Origin: Massilia sp.
GTDB taxonomy: Bacteria; Pseudomonadota; Gammaproteobacteria; Burkholderiales; Burkholderiaceae_D
Assembly: GCA_025359245.1 (NCBI GenBank)
Contig: JANYGW010000039.1
Coordinates: forward strand, 1 to 64,000
Reading direction: 5' to 3'
Length of the DNA stretch: 64,000 bases
The translations under genes were made by a program, and so were the position numbers. Numbering within the stretch: the first letter of the stretch is position 1; each line of letters opens with the position of its first letter. Below, piece after piece: positions 16,475-25,872 of this stretch. The notes under the pieces are model-generated. The model was not told the origin of the DNA. It saw only the letters and a list, made by a program, of their open reading frames with translations, and did not search any database.

Positions 16475-17610
16475 TTGGCAGGCACTCCTTGCGGCGCCGG
16501 ATGGCGTCGTCGCTTGAATGCGGCCCAGATGACCTTCGGATGGTAGCGATGGTTGACGTTCAGGCGCCAGGCGAACATCGCCAGCACCCACAGGGCGACG
16601 ATCAGGTGCAGCGGCCACCAGGCCACGGCGAATTCGCTCTTGCCCTGGGCCACGCTGGCCTGCATCATGTAGACCAGGTTGATATAGGTGATGAAGATCA
16701 GCAGTGCGATGATCAGGTTGGCCGCGCTGCCGGCGCGCGGATTGACGAAGCCGAGCGGGATCGCCAGCAAAATCAAGAGCAGGCAGGTGATTGGGGCGCC
16801 GATCCGGTACAGCAGTTCGCCGCGCCCGCTGCGGCTCGGATTGTCGATCAGTAGCATGGTCGAGGTGGCATTGGCAGGAAGTTCGCCGTCGGCCACCGCC
16901 ACCTGGGTCGCGACGCGCATGCTGTAGCGCTCGAACTCCATCGACTGGAAATCGCCCTGGCCGGGCGTGCCCTGGTAGCGCCGGCCGTTCTTGAGGACCA
17001 GGAACTGGCCGCCCTTGCCGTCGCCCTCGATGACGCCCTCTTTGGCCACCACCACGGTACTGAGCTTGCCCTCGACGGTGTTGACGAACACGTTTTGCAC
17101 CACCGTCGATTCGCCCGAGGCGCCTTCGACGAAGAACACGCGGTTGCTCGACGACGATTCCTTGAACTGGCCAGGCGAGACTTTTTTGAGGTCCTCGCGT
17201 TTTTCGAAACGCTGGACGAATTCGGCACTTTTCATCTTGGCCCATGGCGTGACGAACAGCGTCATTGCACCGACCAGTATCACCAGCGGCAGGCCGAACG
17301 TCAATACCGGCCGCACCCAGCGCACCAGCGACAGGCCGGATGCGAACCAGACGACCATCTCGGAATCGCGGTAGCTGCGCGTGACGACGGTCAAAACAGA
17401 AATAAAGCTGGTGAGAGTCAGGACAGTTGGCAGATAATTCAGCATTGCGAACATGATCAAGGCGACCACGTCGCCCGACGCGACCTTGCCGCCCGCCGCT
17501 TTACCGAGGATCGAGATCAAGGTCCAGGTGACGAGGATCGAGAACAGTACCGTGAAAGTAGCGCCGGCCGAAGCGGCCAATTCACGTTGCAAGGCGCGAT
17601 GAAAGATCAT
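16471..17610 (-). CDS. lptF: LPS export ABC transporter permease LptF
   Basis: Partner permease of LptG in the LptB2FG lipopolysaccharide exporter; 379 aa. Begins [19 protein letters not shown], characteristic of LptF, with the expected six membrane helices in two sets of three around a periplasmic domain (about 110-265). The coupling region reads [14 protein letters not shown]. It is the first gene of a minus-strand unit divergent from pepA, an arrangement common in proteobacteria. Confidence 0.94.
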   Translation of the reverse strand: MIFHRALQRELAASAGATFTVLFSILVTWTLISILGKAAGGKVASGDVVALIMFAMLNYLPTVLTLTSFISVLTVVTRSYRDSEMVVWFASGLSLVRWVRPVLTFGLPLVILVGAMTLFVTPWAKMKSAEFVQRFEKREDLKKVSPGQFKESSSSNRVFFVEGASGESTVVQNVFVNTVEGKLSTVVVAKEGVIEGDGKGGQFLVLKNGRRYQGTPGQGDFQSMEFERYSMRVATQVAVADGELPANATSTMLLIDNPSRSGRGELLYRIGAPITCLLLILLAIPLGFVNPRAGSAANLIIALLIFITYINLVYMMQASVAQGKSEFAVAWWPLHLIVALWVLAMFAWRLNVNHRYHPKVIWAAFKRRRHPAPQGVPAK

Positions 17611-17669
17611 TCGAAAGTTATAATCACAGGTTAGGCAGTGCGCGTCACATACACGAAATGGAGATTCAA

Positions 17670-19163
17670 ATGGACTTTAGCATAAAAGCATTCGATACAA
17701 AAAACACCATCGCGTCGGCCAAGACAGGCTGTGTCGCGGTGGCGGTATTCGAAAACAAAAAACTCTCGCAGGCAGCTAAAGCCCTCGATCAAGGCGGAGA
17801 AATCAGCGCCGCCCTCAAGTCGGGCGACATCAGCGGCAAGGCCGGCACGACCCTGCTGCTGCGCGGCGTATCCGGCGCCGGCGCGGCGCGCGTGCTGTTG
17901 GTGGGCATGGGCGGCGATGAAGCGGTCAGCGAAAAAAGCTTCTCTTCCGCCGTCGGCGCCACGCTCAAGGCCTTCGCTTCGCTCGGCTGCGCGGACGCCA
18001 TTATCGCACTACCGCTGACGGATGTGAAAGAGCGCGATGCCAGCTGGGCCATTCGCACCATCGTGTGCGCCGCCCACGAGAGCGTATTTCGCACCGACGG
18101 CCAAAAGAGCAAGAAGGACCCGGTCCCGGCCGGCGTCAAGAAAATCACGCTGGCCGCCGCCGCCAGCGCCGACACCAGGACCGCGCTGGCGCAGGCGATT
18201 GCAATCGCCAACGGCATGGACCTGACCAAGGAACTGGGCAACCTGTCGGCCAACGTCTGCACCCCGTCCTACCTGGCCAGCACCGCCAAGAAGCTGGCCA
18301 AGGAATTCAAGTTCGAGGTCGAGGTGCTGGAGCGCAAACAGCTCGAGGCGCTGCGCATGCACAGCTTCCTGTCGGTCACCAACGGCAGCGATGAGCCGCC
18401 CAAATTCATCGTGCTCAAGCACATGGGCGGCAAGGCCAAGGACGCGCCGGTGGTCCTGGTCGGCAAAGGCATCACCTTCGACAGCGGCGGCATTTCGATC
18501 AAGGCCGGTCCCGGCATGGACGAGATGAAGTACGACATGTGCGGCGCCGCGTCGGTGCTGGGCACCTTTCGCGCGATCGGCGAGATGGACCTGAAGCTGA
18601 ACGTCATCGGCGTCATCGCCACCTGCGAGAACATGCCGTCGGGCCGCGCCACCAAGCCGGGCGACATCGTCACCTCGATGAACGGCCTGACCATTGAAGT
18701 GCTCAACACCGACGCCGAAGGGCGCCTGGTGCTGTGCGACGCGCTGACCTACTGCGAACGTTTCAACCCGGCCGCGGTGATCGACATCGCCACGCTGACC
18801 GGCGCCTGCATCGTCGCGCTGGGCAACCACAACTCGGGCCTGTTCACCCGCAGCGACGAGGCGCACGAGAAGCTGGCCGCCGAACTGCTGGCAGCGGGCA
18901 AGGCCGCCAGCGACACCGCATGGCGCCTGCCGGTCGAAGAAGCCTACAACGAGCAGCTCAAGTCGAACTTTGCCGACCTGGCCAACATCGGCACCCCGGG
19001 CGGCGCCAGCGTGACGGCCGCCTGCTTCCTCGAGAACTTCACCCGCAAATACACCTGGGCCCACCTCGACATCGCCGGCACGGCCTGGAAATCGGGCGGC
19101 GCCAAGGGCGCCACCGGACGTCCGGTGCCGCTGCTGTCAACCTTCCTGATCAACCGCGTGTAA
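17670..19163 (+). CDS. pepA: Leucyl aminopeptidase PepA (M17)
   Basis: Cytosolic two-metal aminopeptidase that removes N-terminal residues from peptides; 497 aa from the ATG at 17670, which has GGAG about 7 nt upstream (an ATG at 17658 is less well placed). The C-terminal catalytic domain shows the metal/active-site segments [26 protein letters not shown] and the M17 signature [10 protein letters not shown] (about residue 345). The N-terminal macro-like domain is typical. In some bacteria PepA also binds DNA; nothing here decides that. Confidence 0.95.
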   Translation: MDFSIKAFDTKNTIASAKTGCVAVAVFENKKLSQAAKALDQGGEISAALKSGDISGKAGTTLLLRGVSGAGAARVLLVGMGGDEAVSEKSFSSAVGATLKAFASLGCADAIIALPLTDVKERDASWAIRTIVCAAHESVFRTDGQKSKKDPVPAGVKKITLAAAASADTRTALAQAIAIANGMDLTKELGNLSANVCTPSYLASTAKKLAKEFKFEVEVLERKQLEALRMHSFLSVTNGSDEPPKFIVLKHMGGKAKDAPVVLVGKGITFDSGGISIKAGPGMDEMKYDMCGAASVLGTFRAIGEMDLKLNVIGVIATCENMPSGRATKPGDIVTSMNGLTIEVLNTDAEGRLVLCDALTYCERFNPAAVIDIATLTGACIVALGNHNSGLFTRSDEAHEKLAAELLAAGKAASDTAWRLPVEEAYNEQLKSNFADLANIGTPGGASVTAACFLENFTRKYTWAHLDIAGTAWKSGGAKGATGRPVPLLSTFLINRV

Positions 19164-19177
19164 GCGATTCGCGCGGC

Positions 19178-19212
19178 AAAAAAAAGCGGCCTTCGCAGGG
19201 CCGCTTTTTTTA
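19178..19212. terminator. Bidirectional Rho-independent terminator
   Basis: Stem AAAAGCGGCC/GGCCGCTTTT with poly-A on the left and poly-T on the right, between the convergent pepA and the lipoprotein gene at 19224. It can serve both strands. Confidence 0.9.
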
Positions 19213-19223
19213 TGTGCTTGAGG

Positions 19224-19679
19224 TCAGTACAGCACGCTGCTGGTGCTCTCCTGCCGGTCCGGGTCGCCCGGCGCCTGGCGCCCGGTGCCGTGCATCAGCA
19301 CCACCAGCGTTTCGGGATAGTCGAAGCCGGCCCCGGTGCGCTTGTCGAGCAGGTAGCCCAGTCCCAGCGTGGACACCGCATTGCCGATCGTGGCCGTGGT
19401 ATTGGCGCGCGAGGCGAAACGTTCCTGGCCGGCGCTGACCACGCCCTTCTTGCAGTCGACGAACAGGTTGCCCGCACTCTTGGTGACGGTCACATGGCCG
19501 GGCGAGACCACGAACCAGCGCCCGGCATCGTTGCTCAGCACGCAGCCGACGCCGCCGATTTCGCGGTTGTCCTGGATCGTGTGCAGCATCAGGCCCTGCT
19601 CGTGCGATTCGCTGACCGTGGCGCAGCCGGCCAGTGCAGCCAGCATCGCCAACGCACCCATTGTCTTCATCGTTGCCAT
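19224..19679 (-). CDS. Hypothetical lipoprotein
   Basis: Putative lipoprotein of 151 aa from the ATG at 19679, chosen for the GGTGGA ribosome site; a GTG at 19688 would add three residues. The signal MATMKTMGALAMLAALAGC ends in a LAGC lipobox. The mature part has a beta-rich look (RWFVVSPGHVTVTKSAGNLFVDC) with a hydrophobic segment (TIGNAVSTLGLGYLLDKRTG). Two further cysteines could pair. I do not recognise the domain. It is followed downstream by the pepA terminator. Confidence 0.75.
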   Translation of the reverse strand: MATMKTMGALAMLAALAGCATVSESHEQGLMLHTIQDNREIGGVGCVLSNDAGRWFVVSPGHVTVTKSAGNLFVDCKKGVVSAGQERFASRANTTATIGNAVSTLGLGYLLDKRTGAGFDYPETLVVLMHGTGRQAPGDPDRQESTSSVLY

Positions 19680-19739
19680 AGTTTCCACCCGCTGTAGTCG
19701 TTCACCCAGTTAACGGCAGAAACCCGGCGTACATGAATC

Positions 19740-20213
19740 CTATTGCAGCGGAATGGGCTGGCTGGCCGGCACCGGCACCGCCGTCACGCTGTTTTTCGGG
19801 CTGCCGTCGACCAGGCGGTCGGAATAGACCAGGTAGACCAGCGCGTTGCGCCTGGCGTCGACCATGCGCACCACGCGCACGTGCTTGAAGAAGACCGAGG
19901 CGCGCTCGGTAAACACTTCTTCCTGGCGCGGCACCTTGCCGTTGAAGGCAATCGGGCCGACCTGGCGGCAGGCCACCGAGGAATCGGACTTGTCTTCGGC
20001 CAGCCCGATGGCGCCCTTGAAGCCGCCGGTCTTGGCGCGCGACAGATAGCAGCTCACGCCGCCCACCTTGGGGTCGTCGAACACTTCGACCACGACCTTG
20101 TGGTCCGGGCCGATCAGTTTGAAGGCGGTATCGACCGAACCGACCGTCTCGGCCGATGCGCACAGAAAGGTGGCGGACAGGGCGAGGCCGAACACTGCTT
20201 GGCAGGGTGTCAT
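19740..20213 (-). CDS. creA: CreA family protein
   Basis: Exported protein of 157 aa of the CreA family, found next to creBCD in E. coli but of unknown biochemical function. An N-terminal signal peptide (about 21 residues, ending CASA) precedes the conserved core: [41 protein letters not shown] is the diagnostic part, followed by [19 protein letters not shown] and [11 protein letters not shown]. Two cysteines may form a periplasmic disulfide. No creB/C/D genes are near. Confidence 0.88.
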   Translation of the reverse strand: MTPCQAVFGLALSATFLCASAETVGSVDTAFKLIGPDHKVVVEVFDDPKVGGVSCYLSRAKTGGFKGAIGLAEDKSDSSVACRQVGPIAFNGKVPRQEEVFTERASVFFKHVRVVRMVDARRNALVYLVYSDRLVDGSPKNSVTAVPVPASQPIPLQ

Positions 20214-20252
20214 GGGATTCCTGGAAGGTGGGGCCGCAACATGGGCCGGGAA

Positions 20253-20441
20253 CTACGAAACCGGCGTGAAGCGCTGCACTAGCGTGCCGTCGACTTCCAC
20301 CATCTGGAAAAATACCTCGCGCGGACGCGTCCAGTAGGACCCGTCGGGCGCGGTGTAGACGATCATCTCGGACAGGTCCGATTCAAGCGTGGCCACGCAT
20401 ACCAGCTGGTACAGGCCACCCTTGTAATGCCGGAATTGCAT
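20253..20441 (-). CDS. DUF1653 domain protein
   Basis: Small protein of 62 aa forming a single DUF1653 domain (RHYKGGLYQLVCVATLESD, then MIVYTAPDGSYWTRPREVFF). The family is widespread and uncharacterised, often described as a small beta-barrel-like fold. The start codon shares one base with the stop of the upstream gene (TGATG), implying coupled translation. Confidence 0.85.
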   Translation of the reverse strand: MQFRHYKGGLYQLVCVATLESDLSEMIVYTAPDGSYWTRPREVFFQMVEVDGTLVQRFTPVS

Positions 20442-20824
20442 CAGCTCTCGGTCTTGTCTTCGGCCAGAGCTTTCTGCTTCTTCTTCAAGCCCTGGATTAC
20501 CTTGAGCACGCCTTCGATACCGGCAGTGTCGTCCAGGTCGCTGAATGCGTCGAGCACTTCGTTGAGCACGCGATTGCGAACCGCGCTCTCATCGGAAGTG
20601 GCCGGCGCAGCGGCTCGCACGTCGTCGGCCGCAGCCTCCTTCGGTGCCAGCTTCGGCGCGGCATACTTCGTCGTCGTCGCGGCGGTCTTACCGTGCGCTA
20701 ACGCGGCCTGCCAGATTACCCAGCGGCGCTGCGTCTCGAAAACGAGGTATTCATCGGGCTTGTCTTCACGGCGGCGTACGATGTGTCCATCACGCTGTGC
20801 CCACGCTTCAAATGCATTTCGCAT
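20441..20824 (-). CDS. Hypothetical protein coupled to DUF1653 gene
   Basis: Unrecognised protein of 127 aa. The N-terminal 45 residues (MRNAFEAWAQRDGHIVRR, YLVFETQRRWVIWQAAL) look like the short 'FExW...W.aWqaa' modules found in small phage or accessory proteins. The middle is Ala/Thr/Lys rich and probably disordered, and the C-terminal helix carries a Lys-rich end (GLKKKQKALAEDK). Translation is coupled to the DUF1653 gene. Function unknown. Confidence 0.6.
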   Translation of the reverse strand: MRNAFEAWAQRDGHIVRRREDKPDEYLVFETQRRWVIWQAALAHGKTAATTTKYAAPKLAPKEAAADDVRAAAPATSDESAVRNRVLNEVLDAFSDLDDTAGIEGVLKVIQGLKKKQKALAEDKTES

Positions 20825-21302
20825 TTCATTCCTTTACAAATGCTGTGTTCGCATTTTCATCACCGGCCGCACCAAAGCGTGCTGCCAGTACCACCTCGCC
20901 GGAAACGACCAGTGTCGGTCGCCGCCTTGAAGGACTTGTGAATCTCATTGCCACAGGAAACCGGTGCTGACCTCTGCCGGTCATACCGTCATACAACTTT
21001 AAGTATATTACTCTCTCAGTTATAAGAATGCAATTTTTTATTCCCCGTAAGTAACAATAGTCGATAATCGTTGTTTTGCATTACTGTTGTTACACTTTGC
21101 AACACTTATAGGCTGTTCCACGGAAAATGTAAATAGTTTCCTGCAACGAACATAGCTTTTTTTACTAATCATGTTGCTCGGGCAACAGATTAAATGCTTT
21201 TGACTATGACTATTTCGAACTCAATTGCTTTCCCATGCATTCTTGCGCGAAATTGGCGTTGCGTTGATACTGCGTCTTTCCGCAACACGAAGACGACACG
21301 CG
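20825..21302. other. AT-rich intergenic region without a gene
   Basis: About 480 nt between two divergent genes. From about 20985 to 21240 the base composition drops far below the flanks, with T-rich runs and a small hairpin GTTGC/GCAAC at 21173-21186. No convincing reading frame, RNA gene or repeat was found. It should hold the promoters of the minus-strand pair and of xthA. Confidence 0.6.
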
Positions 21303-22073
21303 ATGAAGATAGCGACCTGGAACGTGAATTCCCTCAAAGTGCGATTGCCCCACTTGCTGCGCTGGCTGGCGGACAATCCGGTAGACGTACTCTGCCTTCA
21401 AGAGACCAAACTGACGGACGATAAGTTCCCTACGGCAGAGATCAATGCCGCCGGCTACCACGTCGTCTTCAGCGGACAGAAAACCTACAACGGCGTGGCG
21501 ATCCTGTCCAAGCGGCCCATCACCGACGTCGTCAAGAACAATCCGCGCTACGCCGACGCGCAGCAGCGCATCCTGGCCGCCAGCATCGACGGCATGCGCA
21601 TCATCTGCGCGTATGTACCGAACGGCCAGGCGGTCGACACCGACAAGTATGCCTACAAGCTGGCCTGGCTGGCGTCGCTGCACGAGTGGCTGGGCGAAGA
21701 ACTGGCGGCGCACGGCGCCGGCGGCCTGGCCATCGTCGGCGACTACAACATCGCGCCGGAAGACCGCGACGTGCACGATCCGCTGGCCTGGGCCGGCCAG
21801 GTGCTGTGCTCGGACAAGGAACGCGCCGCCCTGACGGCGCTGGTGGAACTGGGCCTGACCGATGCGTTCCGCATGTTCGAGCAGCTCGACAAATCGTTCA
21901 GCTGGTGGGATTACCGGATGCTGGGCTACCAGAAGAACAAGGGGCTGCGGATCGACCATATCCTGCTGTCGGACGTGCTGGCCAGGCGCTGCGTGGCGTG
22001 CGCGATCGACCGCGTGCCGCGCAAGTGGGAACAGCCGTCCGACCACGCGCCGGTGATCGCCACCTTGAGCTGA
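21303..22073 (+). CDS. xthA: Exodeoxyribonuclease III (XthA)
   Basis: AP endonuclease / 3'-5' exonuclease of the EEP superfamily acting in base-excision repair, 256 aa. The ATG at 21303 opens with the canonical MKIATWNVNSLKVRLPHLL. Catalytic residues are visible in the Asn of WNVNS, the Glu of LQETK, the GDYNIAPEDRDVHDP segment and the C-terminal SDHAPVIA. Upstream in-frame codons lie in an AT-rich leader and are not protein-like. It is a single gene that ends against the convergent PAS-GGDEF-EAL gene with no spacing. Confidence 0.94.
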   Translation: MKIATWNVNSLKVRLPHLLRWLADNPVDVLCLQETKLTDDKFPTAEINAAGYHVVFSGQKTYNGVAILSKRPITDVVKNNPRYADAQQRILAASIDGMRIICAYVPNGQAVDTDKYAYKLAWLASLHEWLGEELAAHGAGGLAIVGDYNIAPEDRDVHDPLAWAGQVLCSDKERAALTALVELGLTDAFRMFEQLDKSFSWWDYRMLGYQKNKGLRIDHILLSDVLARRCVACAIDRVPRKWEQPSDHAPVIATLS

Positions 22074-25000
22074 TCAGAAGCGCCGCAGGATCTCGGCGGC
22101 GCCGTTGGCGTCGACCGGCTGCGCGAACAGATAGCCCTGCGCGTACTGGCAGCCGTTCGACTGCAGCAAGGCGTACTGGCCCTCGGTCTCGACGCCTTCG
22201 GCCACCACCATCAGCTGCAGGCTGTTCGACAGCGCGATGATCGCCGCCACGATCGCCTGGTCCTCGGCACTGTCCTCGAGGTCCTTGATGAAGGCGCGGT
22301 CGATCTTGATTTTCTTGACCGGGAAGCGCTTCAGGTAGGCCAGGCTCGAATAGCCGGTCCCGAAATCGTCGATCGACAGGCGGATCCCCATGCCGTTGAT
22401 CTGCCCGAGAATTTCCAGCGTCTGCTCGCCGTGCTGCATCAGCGCGGTCTCGGTGATCTCGAATTCGAGCAGCGCCGGATCGATGCCGGTTTCGTCGACC
22501 ACGCTGCGGATCGATTCGATCAGCCCGCGGTTCATGAACTGGCGCGGCGACAGGTTGACCGCCAGCGGCACCAGCGGCAGGCCCTGGCGCTGCCACGCGA
22601 CGCTCTGCTCGCAGGCCTTGCGCATCACCCACTCGCCGATCGGCACGATCAGGCCGTTCTCTTCGATGATCGGGATGAAGCTGTCGGGCAGGATCAGGCC
22701 TTCGTGCGGGCGGCGCCAGCGCAGCAGCACTTCCATCGTGTGCAGGCGGCGCGTGGTGGTGTCGATGATCGGCTGGTAGTACAGCTCGAACTCCTCCTTG
22801 GCCATCGCGCTGCGCAGGCTGCTCTCGAGCTCGAAGTGCTGGGCCGCGGCCTGGTTCATGCGCTGCATGAAGAACTGGTAGTTGTTGCGTCCGTTCGCCT
22901 TGGCGTGGTACATGGCGGCGTCGGCGTGCCGCATCAGCGTCTCGACGTCGCCGCCGTCGTCCGGGTACATGCTGATGCCGATCGACGGCGTGATGTGCAG
23001 CATGCGCCCTTCGAACGGGAACGGCGAGGCCAGCACCTCGATGATTTTTTCGGCCACGTGGGTGCATTCGTCCGAGGCGCGGATGCCCGGCACCAGCACC
23101 ACGAACTCGTCGCCGCCCAGGCGCGCCACGGTATCGCTGGCGCGCACCGCGCGGCACAGCCGGCTGGCCACTTCCTTGAGCAAATAGTCGCCGGTCAGGT
23201 GGCCGAGCGAATCGTTGATGGTCTTGAAGCGGTCCAGGTCGATGAACATGACGGCCAGCTTGCGGTCGGAACGCTGCACCGCCAGCATCGCGCGGTCGAG
23301 CCGGTCCGACAGCAGCGCGCGGTTCGGCAGCCCGGTCAGGCTGTCGTGGTAGGCCATGTGGTGCACGCGCGCCTCGGCCTGGCGCCGCTCCACGATCTCG
23401 CCCTGCAGCAGCGCATTGGCGCCGGCCAGTTCGGCGGTGCGCTCGAGCACCCGCACTTCGAGTTCGTCGCGCGCACGGCGGATCGCTTCGGCCGCCTCGC
23501 GCCGCGCCGTCACGTCGTCGACCAGCCACACCGAGCGTCCGGTCGCCTTCTCCAGGTCGAACGGGCGGCCCGACAGGCGCGCCCAGAACAGGCTGCCGTC
23601 CTTGCGCACCAGCTGGAACTCGGACATGCTGATGCGCCCGGCCCGGAAGTCGCGCGCCGTTTCGGTGCGGGCCTGTTCCCAGCTGATCTTGTCGGGGTAC
23701 AGCGACTGCACCGACAGGCCGTTGATTTCGCCCGGCGAGTAGCCGAACAGCTCTTCCATCTTGGTATTGCAGCGCAGGTTGAAGCCGTTTTCGACGACGG
23801 CGATGCCCAGCACCGCGCTGTCGAGGATGGCCTGGTTTTCCAGCAGCGCATTGCGCAGCGATTCCTCGGCGCGCTTCGATTCGGTGCGGTCCTCGATGAT
23901 CCAGATGGTGCCCTGGCTGGGCTCCTGCGGATTGACCACGTAGCCGATCAGCTGCGACCACATGACGCTGCCGTCCTTGCGCGCCATTTCCACTTCGGTC
24001 TGGAACGGCTTGCCCACCGATAGCAGCGGCCCGGCCGCGGCACCGACCGCGGCGTACACCTCGTCGCTTGGATACAGTGCGCGCCCCGGCAGGCCGAGCG
24101 CTTCGTCGGCGTCGTAACCAAACATGTCGGCAAAGCCGCGGTTGTAGCGCGTGATCAGGCGGTTCTTGGTGTACAGGATGCTGATCGTCGCGTTGGTCAT
24201 CAGCGACTGCACTTCGATCAGCGTCTGGCGCGCCTCGGTCACGTCCTCGAGGATCCAGATGGTGCCCTCTTCGCTGCGTTCGGTGTCGACTGCCTTGGCG
24301 CGCACACGGCACCAGAACAGCGCGCCGCCATTCTTGCGGAACTGGTATTCGACCTTCTCGAACGGCAGGCCATTGCCCAGCAAGGGCCCGGCCTCGCTGC
24401 CGAACAGCTGGTACGCCTCGGACGAGGGGAACACTTCGAGCGCGCGGCGGCCCGTCATTTCATCCTGCGTGTAGCCGAACATCTCGGCAAAGCGCGGATT
24501 ACACGACATCATCACGCCGCCCTTGCTGAACAGGATGCCGACCGATGCATTGTCGAGGATCGCCTTCTGCTCGAGCAGCACTTTCTTGGTCGCTTCCTCG
24601 GCCGCTTTCTGCGCGCTGCGGTCGTCCATGATCCAGATCGTGTCCTGCTTTTCGCGCCCGGCGTTGATCACATACACGAACACGTGGGCCCAGAACGCGC
24701 TGCCGTCCTGGCGCAGCATGTTCAAGTCGGCCTGGTACGGACGGCCGGCGCGCAGCAGCGGCTGGGCGTCGGCCTGCATCGCTTCGTAGCCTGCGCTGGT
24801 CGGGTACAGTTCGCGCGCCACGTGCCCTACCCCGGCATCGCCGCCGAAGCCGAAGAACTGGCCGAACTGTTCGTTGTGGCGCAGGATCGTGTTATCGCGC
24901 AGGAAGGCGATCGCCAGCGGCGCGTTGTCCATGATCGCCTGCATTTCGAGCAGGGCGCGGCGCAGCTTGGCCTCGTTGTGATGCGGCTCGTCGATATCTT

Positions 25001-25697
25001 CGAGGATCCAGATGGTGCCGTGCTCGCTGTCGTGCGGATCGACCGCGCGCCCGTACAGGCGGCACCACAGCAGGCGCCCGTCCTTGCGCCGCAATTCGAT
25101 TTCGCTGGTGTAGGCGGCGCCCGAGGCCAGCGTGGGGCCGGCGTCCTTGCCCATCACTTCATACGCCAGCACCGACGGGAAGATGCACACGCTGCTCATG
25201 CCGGTCAGTTCGTGCTCGCCGTAGCCGAACATTTCGGCGGCGCGGATATTGCATTCGCAGATGACGCGGTCTTTGCTCAGGATGATACCGACGGCGGCGT
25301 TCTCCAGGATCGCCTTTTGTTCGAGCAGCGTGGTGCGCAGCGCGGCCTGGTCGCCTTCGAAGCGGCGGATGTCGGTAAATACAAAGGTAGCGCCGGCGCC
25401 GGCCGGCAGCGGCTTGGCATGCACCTGCACGGCCACGTCGTGGCCATCGGCGCGCAACTGACTCTCCCAGCGCTGTTCGGAAAATTGCGCAGCGTGGACG
25501 TGGACGGCGCCCGTGGCCATCGCGGCGCCGGCGAACAACTGGTCCAGGCGCGTACCATCGACGCCTGCGCCGAGCAGCGCGCGCAGCTCGGCATTACAGG
25601 CGAATACGAGGCCGGATGCATCGCACGCGCAGGCGGGCGATGCAATCAGCTGTAACGCGTCAGCGACGAAATCGAGGTTGGTTGGTACGCGATCCAT
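22074..25697 (-). CDS. Multi-PAS GGDEF-EAL cyclic-di-GMP protein
   Basis: Cytoplasmic bifunctional c-di-GMP protein of 1207 aa; the start at 25697 has GAGG 4-7 nt upstream. Six PAS-like units cover about residues 1-755, five opening with similar 'LLEQKAILDNA' helices, as if by internal duplication. The GGDEF domain (about 780-945) has an intact GGDEF motif near 862 preceded by RASD five residues before, an inhibitory I-site. The EAL domain (about 965-1200) has EVL in place of EAL but keeps DDFGTGYSS and KIDRAFIKDL, so phosphodiesterase activity is likely. There is no membrane helix and no obvious haem or flavin signature in the PAS units. Confidence 0.92.
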   Translation of the reverse strand: MDRVPTNLDFVADALQLIASPACACDASGLVFACNAELRALLGAGVDGTRLDQLFAGAAMATGAVHVHAAQFSEQRWESQLRADGHDVAVQVHAKPLPAGAGATFVFTDIRRFEGDQAALRTTLLEQKAILENAAVGIILSKDRVICECNIRAAEMFGYGEHELTGMSSVCIFPSVLAYEVMGKDAGPTLASGAAYTSEIELRRKDGRLLWCRLYGRAVDPHDSEHGTIWILEDIDEPHHNEAKLRRALLEMQAIMDNAPLAIAFLRDNTILRHNEQFGQFFGFGGDAGVGHVARELYPTSAGYEAMQADAQPLLRAGRPYQADLNMLRQDGSAFWAHVFVYVINAGREKQDTIWIMDDRSAQKAAEEATKKVLLEQKAILDNASVGILFSKGGVMMSCNPRFAEMFGYTQDEMTGRRALEVFPSSEAYQLFGSEAGPLLGNGLPFEKVEYQFRKNGGALFWCRVRAKAVDTERSEEGTIWILEDVTEARQTLIEVQSLMTNATISILYTKNRLITRYNRGFADMFGYDADEALGLPGRALYPSDEVYAAVGAAAGPLLSVGKPFQTEVEMARKDGSVMWSQLIGYVVNPQEPSQGTIWIIEDRTESKRAEESLRNALLENQAILDSAVLGIAVVENGFNLRCNTKMEELFGYSPGEINGLSVQSLYPDKISWEQARTETARDFRAGRISMSEFQLVRKDGSLFWARLSGRPFDLEKATGRSVWLVDDVTARREAAEAIRRARDELEVRVLERTAELAGANALLQGEIVERRQAEARVHHMAYHDSLTGLPNRALLSDRLDRAMLAVQRSDRKLAVMFIDLDRFKTINDSLGHLTGDYLLKEVASRLCRAVRASDTVARLGGDEFVVLVPGIRASDECTHVAEKIIEVLASPFPFEGRMLHITPSIGISMYPDDGGDVETLMRHADAAMYHAKANGRNNYQFFMQRMNQAAAQHFELESSLRSAMAKEEFELYYQPIIDTTTRRLHTMEVLLRWRRPHEGLILPDSFIPIIEENGLIVPIGEWVMRKACEQSVAWQRQGLPLVPLAVNLSPRQFMNRGLIESIRSVVDETGIDPALLEFEITETALMQHGEQTLEILGQINGMGIRLSIDDFGTGYSSLAYLKRFPVKKIKIDRAFIKDLEDSAEDQAIVAAIIALSNSLQLMVVAEGVETEGQYALLQSNGCQYAQGYLFAQPVDANGAAEILRRF

Positions 25698-25872
25698 GTC
25701 CTCACTACGACAAAAATCCGCCGGTCGGGCGGGGGCCAGGTGAGCTACGATCATAAACCACAATTGCACCAAAGTTACAAAAATGGTTCACAAACAAGCA
25801 CTGGGCCGTATCGCGTATGGACATTTGCGCATTCTTACCACAGGCGGCCTGAACGTCCAGGCCGCCTGCCGC

